The notes: generated by a model not told the origin, from the letters alone. 7,236 nt of DNA from an uncultured Clostridia bacterium (GCA_947629895.1 CANRFP010000058.1:1-7236), one strand, 5' to 3'; positions 1 through 6,627 are shown, counted from the first letter of the stretch. Program-made: numbers and translations.

Positions 1-519
1 GCGGGCATAAGAGAAACAAAAGATGTTGTTGAGAATTTGGGAATAGAAAAAAGCAAAGAGATGTTGAGGCAGGCGGACATAGTTTTGTTCATCTTAGACG
101 GCAGCGAGAAAGAAAGCCCAGAGGACGAGGAAATTGAAAAATTGCTCGATGGAAAAAATGTGCTTTACATCATAAACAAAACGGACATGAAAAGAATAGT
201 TGAAAGAAAGCCAAACGAAATTGAGGTGTCTGCGCTGAGCGGGAAAAACATAAACGCTTTAAAAGAACAAACTTTGAAACAAGTTAAACTTGAAAAAGTT
301 GATTTAAACAAAACCGTGTTTGTGAACGAAAGGCAAAACAAGATTTTGGAGGCGGCACGAGGCAAAATTATAAACGCACTTGACAGCAAACAAGAAACTT
401 TGGATGTGTTTTCAATGATGTTAAAAGACTTGTGGTTGGAGTTTGGAAAAATCACGGGCAAAACGGAAAATGAGGACATTATTGATTTAATTTTTTCAAA
501 ATTTTGCTTAGGGAAATAA
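1..519 (+). CDS. mnmE: tRNA modification GTPase MnmE, C-terminal part (5' end outside window)
   Basis: The frame is open from base 1 and encodes the last 172 residues of a protein usually about 450-460 residues long. It begins inside the G3 motif of the GTPase domain (AGIRET, from DTAGIRET). The G4 motif NKTD is at residues 59-62 and the G5-type SALSG at 77-81. The helical C-terminal domain ends in FCLGK, carrying the invariant MnmE C-terminal C-x-G-K cysteine. MnmE is a cytosolic, potassium-dependent GTPase that works with MnmG to add the (carboxymethyl)aminomethyl group to C5 of uridine 34 in certain tRNAs. The gene precedes mnmG and rsmG, as in many Bacillota. The N-terminal folate-binding domain and Walker A lie left of the window, so start and promoter cannot be seen. 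The identification is firm. Confidence 0.96.
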   Translation, partial: AGIRETKDVVENLGIEKSKEMLRQADIVLFILDGSEKESPEDEEIEKLLDGKNVLYIINKTDMKRIVERKPNEIEVSALSGKNINALKEQTLKQVKLEKVDLNKTVFVNERQNKILEAARGKIINALDSKQETLDVFSMMLKDLWLEFGKITGKTENEDIIDLIFSKFCLGK

Positions 520-686
520 GACATTTTAAAAATTGAAAAAAATTGTTAAAAATTATAAAAAAATAATAAAAAAACAAATAAAAAAAATATTTTAAAATCC
601 CAAATTATCGAATTTTCAGCTATTTTAAATAAAAAAACAAAAATAAATAAAAAAATAACAAAAAAATATAAAAAATAAAGGAAAAT
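520..686. other. extremely A-rich mnmE-mnmG spacer
   Basis: This 167-nt gap is about 90% A+T, with long A-runs on the plus strand. It contains no convincing hairpin terminator. Weak promoter-like hexamers exist (TTGAAA at 533-538 and TATAAA at 554-559, spacer only 15), but in such a sequence they are not reliable. The only clear signal is the AAAGGAAA ribosome binding site just before the mnmG ATG. Confidence 0.5.
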
Positions 687-2539
687 ATGAAAAAAATCAC
701 AGAAGAATTTGATAGCATTGTAATTGGTGCGGGGCACGCTGGTTGTGAGGCGGCGTTGGCTTTGGCGCGCACAGGAAACAAAACTTTGCTGCTTACAATA
801 AGTTTGGATGCGGTTGCTTTTCTTGCGTGCAATCCTTCCATTGGAGGGACAGCAAAAGGACAACTCGTTGCCGAAGTGGATGCGCTTGGCGAATTAATGC
901 GGACAAAACTGCTTTGCAAATTAGAATGCTCAATCGCGGCAAAGGGCCGGCTGTTCAAAGTTTGCGCGCACAATCAGATAAAAATGCCTATCATTCTCTT
1001 ATGAAGAAAACTCTTGAAAAAGAGCCAAACTTAACTCTTCGACAAGGTGAAGTTGTTTCCATTGAACTTGAAGGCAACAACAAAATTGTAACCACAAGGC
1101 TTGGACTTGTTTACAAAGCAAAGAGCGTTGTTTTTGCTACGGGCGTTTATTTGAAAAGTGAAATTATTGTTGGAGATGTTCGAGAAAAAACAGGGCCAAA
1201 CGGCTTTAAAAATGCACAATTTTTGTCTGACAGTTTAAAGGAACTAGGAATAAAACTTTTGCGTTTTAAAACGGGAACTCCCGTTCGAATTCACTCGCGA
1301 AGTGTGGATTATGATAAAATTGAAGTCCAATATGGAGAGGACGACATCTTAACTTTTTCCACGATGACAGAAGAAAAAGTTGAGAATAAAGCAGTGTGCT
1401 ATCTCACCTACACCACCCCAAAAACGCATGAGATTATCCGACAAAATTTGGATAAAGCCCCTGCCATTTCTGGCGAAATTAAAGGTGTTGGTCCAAGATA
1501 TTGCCCTTCAATCGAAACAAAAGTTGTGCGCTTTGCAGACAGGGAAAGACATCAACTTTTCTTGGAGCCGGAAGCGCTGGACACCGATGAGATGTATCTC
1601 CAAGGATTTTCAACGTCCATGCCTGCCGACCTACAAAAAGAAATGGTGCATTCCGTTGTCGGATTGGAAAAAGGCGAAATCATGCGCGATGCTTACGCCA
1701 TTGAATATGATTGCATCGACCCAATTCAACTAAATCCAACTCTTGAATTAAAAACTACCCCAGGACTTTTCTTTGCCGGGCAAATAAACGGCACAAGTGG
1801 TTATGAAGAAGCGGCCGCACAGGGAATTATTGCCGGAATAAACGCAAACCTATATAACAAAGATCAACCTCAACTCGTTTTGAAGAGAAGTGATGCATAT
1901 ATTGGCGTTTTGATTGACGACATTGTGACAAAGGGAACAAATGAGCCATATCGAATGATGACCAGTCGGGCAGAATATAGGCTTATGTTGCGCCAAGACA
2001 ATGCTGATATGCGGCTAACAGAAATTGGAAGAAAAGTTGGGCTTGTCAGCGATGAAAGATATGCCAAATTTCTAAAAAAGAAAGAAAAAATCGCTGAAAT
2101 CGAGCAAATATTGCAACAAAAAGCCAAAATTGATGATAAAATGAAAAAACTTTTTGAAGAATGCGAAGAGCCTTTGCCAAAAGAAAACATTCGTTTTTAT
2201 GACATGCTCAAACGCACCAATATAGATATTTTTCAAATCGAAAAAGCCTACAACCTATTTGAAGGATATGATAAAAGGCTGCTGGATTTGGTGAATATTC
2301 GCGTGAAGTATGAAGGCTATTTGAAACAACAACAGGAAGATGTTGAAAAGATGCTTAAAAATGAGAACATCCCAATTCCCGCCGATTTTGATTTTAATGT
2401 GCAAGGGCTAAGGCAGGAAGCGCGAGAAAAACTTACACAAATTCGCCCATTAAATTTGGGCCAAGCATCAAGGATTTCTGGCGTGTCCCCTGCCGATGTT
2501 TCGGTTTTGGCAATTCTTTTAAAAAAGGTGAAAAAATGA
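687..2539 (+). pseudogene. mnmG: MnmG, tRNA U34 5-carboxymethylaminomethyl synthesis enzyme, interrupted by an apparent frameshift
   Basis: MnmG is the FAD- and NADH-dependent partner of MnmE. The start is ATG 687 with AAAGGAAA before it. The first frame carries the FAD dinucleotide-binding motif IGAGHAGCE (residues 13-21) and CNPSIGG, and follows MnmG up to EVDALGELM near 899. It then becomes non-homologous and stops at 1004. Homology resumes in another frame at [13 protein letters not shown] (from 896) and runs to TGA 2539. That part carries both family signatures, GPRYCPSIE (from 1490) and AGQINGTSGYEEAAAQG (from 1775), plus the C-terminal GQASRISGVSPADVS. The joined product would be about 616 residues against a usual 620-630. 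The family normally has about five residues between DALG and the N of N-x-D-K-T; here only 5 nt separate them, which suggests a loss of about 10 nt. No -1 slippery heptamer is visible. Everything downstream is intact, so this is either a very recent mutation or a sequence error. Family assignment is certain; the pseudogene status is not. Confidence 0.85.
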
Positions 2540-3231
2540 ACAATCTGCAAGAAATTTTTAAAAAAAATGGCATAAAATTGGATAAAAATCAAGAAAATCA
2601 GTTTAAAACTTATTTCTCTTTGCTTATTGAAACAAATAAACGCATGAACTTAACCGCAATAACGGAGGGAAAAGATGTTGTTGTAAAGCATTTTTTAGAC
2701 AGCGTTTTACCTGAAAAATTTTTGCCTCAAAACAGCAAAGTGGTTGATGTTGGAAGTGGAGCGGGTTTCCCTGCAATCCCCTTAAAAATTGTGAGGCCGG
2801 ACCTTCAAATATGCATGGTGGACAGTTTGAACAAAAGGATTGGCTTTCTTGATGAGGTTATTTCTGCACTAAATTTGAAAAATGCTGGGGCAGTTCATGC
2901 GCGAGCAGAAGATTTTTGCCAAAAGCATAGAGAAAGTTTTGATGTTGCAGTTGCAAGGGCAGTTGCCGAAACCAACACTTTGGTTGAATATTTGTTACCT
3001 TTAATAAAAATCGGTGGTTTGGCACTTATATATAAATCAACCAAATTAGACGAAGAGTTGTCCAGAGCCCAAAACGCAATTAAAATTTTGGGAGGAAAGA
3101 TTGAAAATGTGGTTAATTTCACGTTGGAAGAAGAATTGGAAAGAAAAATTTTGATTCTACGCAAAGTATCTTCCACGCCCGCGAAATATCCAAGAGAACA
3201 GAATAAACCAAAAACAAATCCAATAAAATAA
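2536..3231 (+). CDS. rsmG: 16S rRNA (guanine527-N7)-methyltransferase RsmG
   Basis: This 231-residue protein matches RsmG (GidB) end to end. It has MNLTAI (37-42), KHFLDS (51-56), the SAM-binding glycine-rich loop VDVGSGAGFPAIPLK (70-84), the acidic ribose-binding stretch MVDSLNKR (94-101), HARAEDF (121-127), VARAVAE (139-145) and the C-terminal TPAKYPR (214-220). The family uses S-adenosylmethionine to methylate N7 of G527 in the 530 loop of 16S rRNA; in other bacteria its loss gives low-level streptomycin resistance. The ATG overlaps the mnmG stop (ATGA) and is preceded by AAAGGTG inside mnmG, so it is probably translationally coupled and co-transcribed with mnmG. The C-terminus after KYPR is a short basic tail, normal for the family. 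No oddity was seen. Confidence 0.97.
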   Translation: MNNLQEIFKKNGIKLDKNQENQFKTYFSLLIETNKRMNLTAITEGKDVVVKHFLDSVLPEKFLPQNSKVVDVGSGAGFPAIPLKIVRPDLQICMVDSLNKRIGFLDEVISALNLKNAGAVHARAEDFCQKHRESFDVAVARAVAETNTLVEYLLPLIKIGGLALIYKSTKLDEELSRAQNAIKILGGKIENVVNFTLEEELERKILILRKVSSTPAKYPREQNKPKTNPIK

Positions 3232-3260
3232 GAAAAAAGTTAAAAAATAACGCAAAAATT

Positions 3261-3291
3261 ATGCAAATTTGAATTTTTTGCATATTTTTTT
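3261..3291 (+). terminator. possible weak rho-independent terminator after rsmG
   Basis: The inverted repeat ATGCAAA (3261-3267) and TTTGCAT (3277-3283) encloses a 9-nt loop and is followed by a run of seven T (3285-3291). The stem is AT-rich, so termination strength is doubtful. Its position after the rsmG stop and before the parA promoter fits an end of the mnmG-rsmG transcript. Confidence 0.4.
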
Positions 3292-3300
3292 GTTATTTTC

Positions 3301-3329
3301 TTTATTTTTTTTTATATTTATAGTATAAT
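3301..3329 (+). promoter_or_regulatory. probable sigma-A promoter of parA-parB
   Basis: A perfect -10 TATAAT lies at 3324-3329. The hexamer 17 bp upstream, TTTATT (3301-3306), is a poor -35. Transcription would start near 3336, giving a leader of about 25 nt that holds the parA ribosome binding site. The stretch is T-rich, so the -35 assignment is uncertain. Confidence 0.45.
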
Positions 3330-3361
3330 TTTCTTGAAAAACTTAATTGAAGGACAAATTT

Positions 3362-4186
3362 ATGGGGAAAATTATTGCATTTGCAAACCAAAAAGGCGGA
3401 GTTGGCAAAACCACAACATGTATAAATGTTGCAACTTACATGGCTTTGATGGACAAAAAAATTCTTATCTTAGATTTAGACCCTCAGGGAAACGCCACAA
3501 GCGCTGTTGGAATAACCAAAAATAAGGAATTAAAAACAATTTATGACTTAATTGGCGGTGAAAGTAACTATGATGAGGTTATAAAGTCAACTATTGTTGA
3601 CAATCTTTTCATAATTCCATCAACCGTTGATTTGGCGGGTGCCGAGGTGGAACTTATACAAATTCCACAAAGAGAAAAGGTTGTAAAGCGAATTTTGGAC
3701 GAAATTAAGGACAGATATGACTATATTTTAATAGATTGTCCACCTTCTCTTGGGCTAATCACCGTCAATGCTCTAACCGCATCTAACAGTGTTATAATTC
3801 CAATTCAATGCGAATTTTTTGCTTTGGAAGGCTTAACGCAGCTGATGAACACAATTAGGCTTATTAAATATCATTTAAATCCAGAACTCGATGTGGAAGG
3901 CGTTGTTATGACGATGAAAGACAAGAGATACAATCTTTCAAACCAAGTAAGCAATGAGATTATAAAGTTTTTTAATAAAAAGGTTTATCTTACAACCATA
4001 CCAAGAAATGTTAGGCTTGCAGAAGCGCCAAGTCATGGGCTGCCCGTGGCTTTATATGATGCTAATTCGAAGGGCGCTGAGGCCTATTTGAGCTTGGCAG
4101 AAGAAATTATGAAAAGAAATAATACGCCTTTTAAAAAGATTTCTAGGTTGAGAAAAATAAAATTTACAGGAGGAAATGAAGAATGA
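3362..4186 (+). CDS. parA: chromosome-partitioning ATPase ParA (Soj family)
   Basis: This 274-residue protein is very close in layout to Bacillus Soj. The deviant Walker A KGGVGKTT is at 11-18, DLDPQGN (catalytic-type D40) at 38-44 and Walker B IDCPPSLG at 124-131. R189 and R218 occupy the positions of the two arginines reported for DNA binding in B. subtilis Soj. ParA dimerises with ATP, binds DNA non-specifically, and is stimulated by ParB; in Bacillus it also regulates DnaA. ATG 3362 was chosen because GAAGGA (3349-3354) is well spaced from it and the Soj N-terminus aligns (MGKIIA). A TTG at 3347 overlaps that site and is unlikely. The protein runs about 20 residues past the usual end, with a basic tail (KKISRLRKIKF, 258-268). 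The stop overlaps parB by 4 nt. Confidence 0.96.
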   Translation: MGKIIAFANQKGGVGKTTTCINVATYMALMDKKILILDLDPQGNATSAVGITKNKELKTIYDLIGGESNYDEVIKSTIVDNLFIIPSTVDLAGAEVELIQIPQREKVVKRILDEIKDRYDYILIDCPPSLGLITVNALTASNSVIIPIQCEFFALEGLTQLMNTIRLIKYHLNPELDVEGVVMTMKDKRYNLSNQVSNEIIKFFNKKVYLTTIPRNVRLAEAPSHGLPVALYDANSKGAEAYLSLAEEIMKRNNTPFKKISRLRKIKFTGGNEE

Positions 4187-5112
4187 TAAACAAAGGTCTT
4201 GGACGTGGGTTGAACGCTCTTTTCAGCGAATATGACAACAATAGTTATGAAAACATAACTAATAAAAAAGAGTCGTCAGGCGTTTTGGAAGTGGACATAA
4301 ACAAAATTAAAGCCAATCCAAATCAGCCAAGAAAGAACTTTGATGAGGAAGCTTTAAAGGAATTGGCGGCTTCCATAAAAATACACGGAATTGTTCAGCC
4401 AATTGTTTTAAACAAACAGCCAAATGGTGATTATATGATAATCGCTGGTGAAAGAAGGTGGAGAGCGGCAAAACTTTGTGGGCTTGCCACTGTTCCTGCT
4501 GTTATAAAAGACTACACTGAAAAACAAATAAAGGAAATCAGTATTATTGAGAATTTGCAGAGGGAAGACCTCAATCCTATTGAAGCGGCAAGAGCAATAA
4601 AGCAACTTATGGATGAATATAATTTAACGCAAGAGGTTGTTGCTGAGAGAATTGGTAAGAGCCGTTCAAATGTGGCCAACACTCTTCGTTTGCTTACTCT
4701 TTATCCAGAAGTTGTTAATATGGTTGAAGACGGAAGAATATCGTCAGGGCACGCAAGGGCGTTGGTTGTTGTTGAAGACCCAAAAGAACAATTAAAATAT
4801 GCACAAATGGTTGTCAACAAAGATCTTAGCGTGCGCGATTTGGAAAAGGCGGTTAAGGTTGGGCTGAATCCTCCTAAAAAGATTATAGTCAAAGAAGAAC
4901 AATCTTTGGAGCTGAGAGAACTTATAAACAGAATGCAAAAAACCTTCGCAACAAAAGTAGCGGCAATAGGAAATGATAATAAGGGCCGTATTTATATAGA
5001 TTACTACACCAGAGACGATTTAGATAGGATTTCAGAGATTCTTGACTTAATCCATAAAAGAGAAATGACGTTGCAAGATTTACAAAACTATAACAGAAGA
5101 AATAAGAAATAA
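4183..5112 (+). CDS. parB: chromosome-partitioning CTPase/DNA clamp ParB (Spo0J family)
   Basis: This 309-residue protein contains, in order, the ParA-stimulating N-terminal peptide GLGRGLNALF (5-14), a flexible linker, and the ParB CTPase domain with NPNQPR (45-50), GERRWRA (89-95) and ENLQRED (123-129). The parS-recognising helix-turn-helix is at about 148-170 (LTQEVVAERIGKSRSNV), followed by a C-terminal dimerisation domain ending in a basic tail (NRRNKK). The family loads at parS as a CTP-dependent sliding clamp, spreads along DNA and recruits SMC. AGGAGG (4168-4173) lies 9 nt before the ATG, inside the end of parA, and the ATGA overlap indicates coupling. Three parS sites follow immediately downstream. 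Length and motifs are normal. Confidence 0.97.
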   Translation: MINKGLGRGLNALFSEYDNNSYENITNKKESSGVLEVDINKIKANPNQPRKNFDEEALKELAASIKIHGIVQPIVLNKQPNGDYMIIAGERRWRAAKLCGLATVPAVIKDYTEKQIKEISIIENLQREDLNPIEAARAIKQLMDEYNLTQEVVAERIGKSRSNVANTLRLLTLYPEVVNMVEDGRISSGHARALVVVEDPKEQLKYAQMVVNKDLSVRDLEKAVKVGLNPPKKIIVKEEQSLELRELINRMQKTFATKVAAIGNDNKGRIYIDYYTRDDLDRISEILDLIHKREMTLQDLQNYNRRNKK

Positions 5113-5114
5113 AG

Positions 5115-5136
5115 AGACGTTTTAAACGTCTTTTTT
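5115..5136 (+). terminator. rho-independent terminator of parA-parB
   Basis: The inverted repeat AGACG(TTTTAAA)CGTCT at 5115-5131 is directly followed by T residues through 5136. It begins 3 nt after the parB stop. Confidence 0.85.
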
Positions 5137-5170
5137 ATTACACATCCCTATTTTATGGCAAAATCAACAT

Positions 5171-5186
5171 TGTTTCACGTGAAACA
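5171..5186. other. parS: parS site 1 (ParB loading site)
   Basis: The 16-bp palindrome TGTTTCACGTGAAACA equals the Bacillota parS consensus. The palindrome extends to 20 bp (5169-5188). It lies 58 nt beyond the parB stop. Confidence 0.95.
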
Positions 5187-5205
5187 ATTAGAAAAAAACA
5201 AAAAA

Positions 5206-5221
5206 TGTTTCACGTGAAACA
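5206..5221. other. parS: parS site 2 (ParB loading site)
   Basis: A second identical copy of TGTTTCACGTGAAACA. The flanking bases extend the dyad to 24 bp (5202-5225). The centre is 35 bp from that of site 1. A further palindrome (5221-5232) abuts its right edge. Confidence 0.95.
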
Positions 5222-5319
5222 TTTTCGAAAATTGTCAACAATATCAAATATATTAGATTCGTTTTTATTGAAACGCTTGCTTGCAAAGCAAAACAATAGA
5301 AAACATTCTTTTAATTAAA
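5221..5319. repeat. run of small inverted repeats between parS sites 2 and 3
   Basis: Successive dyads are ATTTTCGAAAAT (5221-5232), ATTGT-ca-ACAAT (5231-5242), CGTTT-6nt-AAACG (5260-5275), TTGCTT-gca-AAGCAA (5277-5291) and TTTAATTAAA (5310-5319). They are visible directly; whether they have a function is unknown. Confidence 0.5.
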
Positions 5320-5320
5320 T

Positions 5321-5336
5321 TGTTTCACGTGAAACA
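5321..5336. other. parS: parS site 3 (ParB loading site)
   Basis: A third identical copy of TGTTTCACGTGAAACA, with its centre 115 bp from that of site 2. The dyad does not extend beyond 16 bp. It lies 32 bp before the -35 of the rubrerythrin promoter. Confidence 0.95.
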
Positions 5337-5368
5337 TTTTTTAATAAATTTCAATAATAAAATTTTAT

Positions 5369-5397
5369 TTGACATGTTTTGACAAAAAATGTATAAT
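5369..5397 (+). promoter_or_regulatory. consensus sigma-A promoter of the rubrerythrin gene
   Basis: A perfect -35 TTGACA (5369-5374) and a perfect -10 TATAAT (5392-5397) are separated by the optimal 17 bp. A second TTGACA (5379-5384) lies within the spacer, making a direct repeat. The -10 forms part of a short dyad TATAA-t-TTATA (5392-5402). Transcription should start near 5404, leaving a leader of about 24 nt. Confidence 0.85.
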
Positions 5398-5427
5398 TTA
5401 TATGACTTTAAATATTGGAGGTTTATT

Positions 5428-5970
5428 ATGAAAAGTCTTAAAGGAACAAAAACAGAAAAAAATTTGATGGAGGCTTTTGCTGGTGAAAGCCAAGCAAGAA
5501 ACAAGTATACTTATTATGCCTCACAAGCAAAAAAGGATGGATACGAACAAATCTCTGCTGTTTTTACAGAAACTGCTGACAATGAAAAAGAACATGCAAA
5601 ACTCTGGTTCAAATATCTTCATAATGGAGCCGTTCCATCAACCGAAACCAATCTTTTAGATGCTGCAGCGGGTGAACACGGAGAATGGACTGAAATGTAT
5701 AAGAGAATGGCAGAAGAGGCCCGCGCTGAAGGCTTTACAGAGATTGCGTTCAAGTTTGATGCAGTGGCAGCAATAGAAAAGAGACACGAAGAAAGATATA
5801 AAAAACTTTCACAACTTCTCAAAGATAAGAAGGTGTTCAATAAGTCTGGCAAAAAAATGTGGATATGCAGAAATTGTGGACACATATATGTTGGAGATAC
5901 AGCACCAGAAGTTTGTCCTGTATGCAATCATCCAAAGGCTTATTTCCAAATTTTTAATGAGGAATTTTAA
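5428..5970 (+). CDS. rbr: rubrerythrin (diiron peroxidase)
   Basis: This 180-residue protein has an N-terminal ferritin-like four-helix domain and a C-terminal rubredoxin-like domain. Probable diiron ligands are E20, E53 and H56 (ExxH), E83, E86, and E117 and H120 (ExxH). The rubredoxin iron is held by C147-x2-C150 and C163-x2-C166. Rubrerythrins reduce hydrogen peroxide in the cytosol of anaerobes and microaerophiles, receiving electrons through their rubredoxin domain. The start is ATG 5428, with GGAGG (5417-5421) at good spacing; the in-frame upstream ATG (5389) lies inside the promoter and has no such site. The gene looks monocistronic, with its own consensus promoter and a terminator about 130 nt downstream. 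Its ligands are complete, so it is probably active. An anaerobic or oxygen-sensitive lifestyle is an inference. Confidence 0.97.
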   Translation: MKSLKGTKTEKNLMEAFAGESQARNKYTYYASQAKKDGYEQISAVFTETADNEKEHAKLWFKYLHNGAVPSTETNLLDAAAGEHGEWTEMYKRMAEEARAEGFTEIAFKFDAVAAIEKRHEERYKKLSQLLKDKKVFNKSGKKMWICRNCGHIYVGDTAPEVCPVCNHPKAYFQIFNEEF

Positions 5971-6100
5971 TCAACTGTTTCGCAAAAGTATTTGTTTAAA
6001 GCAAAATAGTTATTAAAACATAACATGTTTGTTAACATGGCAAAATTATAAAATAAACAAATTTCTATCTTATTGCTTAACAAAAAAATAATAAAAAAAG

Positions 6101-6128
6101 AAAAACAGCACGTTTTGCTGTTTTTTTT
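6101..6128. terminator. bidirectional rho-independent terminator between convergent genes
   Basis: The stem AAAAACAGCA (6101-6110) pairs with TGCTGTTTTT (6116-6125) around a 5-nt loop, with T residues to 6128 on the plus strand. The A-rich left flank becomes a T-tract on the minus strand. It can therefore end both the rubrerythrin transcript and the converging minus-strand transcript. Confidence 0.85.
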
Positions 6129-6171
6129 GTGATTTTTGTTAAAAGAAATAGTGTTTTTTTTGAAATTTATA

Positions 6172-6543
6172 TTATTTATATAATTCTAATAAGTAATATT
6201 GTGCAACCAAATGGATGAGCTCCCCAACAGTTGGTTTGTCATCTATTGCAAAAAGCAAACAGTTAAACATTTTGTTAAGTTCTGCGAATGATTTAATTTC
6301 AGCGGTGTCATCTATGGAGTGGCGCATGCAGCGTTCCACAGAACCAACTTTCTTAACTCCGTATTCTTCGGCTATTTTTGGGTATAAACCTTTGCAAAGA
6401 TTGTGCAACAAATCTTCTTCCAATATAACAAATTCCACTGCTTTGCAAAGATACTTAAAACCAATCATGTCGCACCTAATGCCTATGCGTATAAATGCCA
6501 ATTTAATCACTTTTCTCATATTAAACAATTCTTCATCACTCAT
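6172..6543 (-). CDS. stand-alone Spo0A C-terminal-type DNA-binding protein
   Basis: This 123-residue protein resembles the effector domain of Spo0A over nearly its whole length. IGIRCDMIGFKYL (20-32) matches the Spo0A IGVPAHIKGYLYL region. LLHNLCKGLYPKIAEEYGV (45-63) followed by GSVERCMRHSID (67-78) matches the helix-turn-helix with recognition helix (SRVERAIRHAIE in Spo0A). KPTVGELIHLVA (103-114) matches the KPTNSEFIAMVA tail. No receiver domain or phosphorylatable aspartate precedes it, so it cannot be switched by a phosphorelay in the Spo0A way. A role as a DNA-binding regulator is inferred; sporulation involvement is unproven. ATG 6543 is preceded by AAGGAGA at good spacing. It is transcribed towards rubrerythrin from its own promoter, after a leader of about 160 nt. 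Confidence 0.82.
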   Translation of the reverse strand: MSDEELFNMRKVIKLAFIRIGIRCDMIGFKYLCKAVEFVILEEDLLHNLCKGLYPKIAEEYGVKKVGSVERCMRHSIDDTAEIKSFAELNKMFNCLLFAIDDKPTVGELIHLVAQYYLLELYK

Positions 6544-6586
6544 TTTTTTTATCTCCTTTTAAAATAAATAGTTTTGATTTGATTTT

Positions 6587-6604
6587 TTAGAACAATAGAA
6601 ACAT
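6587..6604 (-). CDS. possible 5-residue leader peptide upstream of the Spo0A_C-like gene
   Basis: On the minus strand, ATG at 6604-6602 opens a five-codon ORF (MFLLF, stop at 6587). AAAGGAG stands 9 nt before it, the same spacing as the site of the main gene. The site lies in the loop of a small hairpin. It is within the predicted 5' leader, 43 nt before the main start codon. It could be a chance ORF. Confidence 0.3.
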   Translation of the reverse strand: MFLLF

Positions 6605-6613
6605 AAAGGTATT
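6599..6613. repeat. 15-bp direct repeat, copy 1 (AAACAYAAAGGTATT)
   Basis: AAACATAAAGGTATT here recurs exactly 100 bp to the right with one mismatch. On the minus strand it reads AATACCTTTATGTTT and contains the start codon of the leader ORF. Confidence 0.6.
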
Positions 6614-6627
6614 CTCCTTTTAATACC
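6608..6627 (-). promoter_or_regulatory. leader hairpin presenting a ribosome binding site in its loop
   Basis: On the minus strand, GGTATT (6627-6622) pairs with AATACC (6613-6608) around the 8-nt loop AAAAGGAG. The loop is the ribosome binding site of the 5-codon leader ORF. The stem is only 6 bp, so its stability is modest. Confidence 0.35.

Noticed and set aside
891..911. Programmed -1 frameshift in mnmG
   Set aside because: No X-XXY-YYZ slippery heptamer occurs in the frame at the transition, and the alignment suggests that about 10 nt are missing, which slippage would not explain.
5137..5390. oriC with DnaA boxes in the parS region
   Set aside because: No TTATCCACA-like cluster was found; the sites present are parS palindromes.
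5390..5404. PerR-type operator at the rubrerythrin promoter
   Set aside because: The dyad TATAA-t-TTATA is only partly like TTATAATNATTATAA, and half of it is simply the -10 box.
6024..6039. Inverted repeat CATGTT-tgtt-AACATG after rubrerythrin as a terminator
   Set aside because: The stem is 6 bp with no T-tract; the hairpin at 6101-6128 is far better.
6215..6562. Plus-strand ORF of 115 codons opposite the Spo0A_C-like gene
   Set aside because: It is the antisense shadow of the recognisable minus-strand gene; it has no homology-like motifs.
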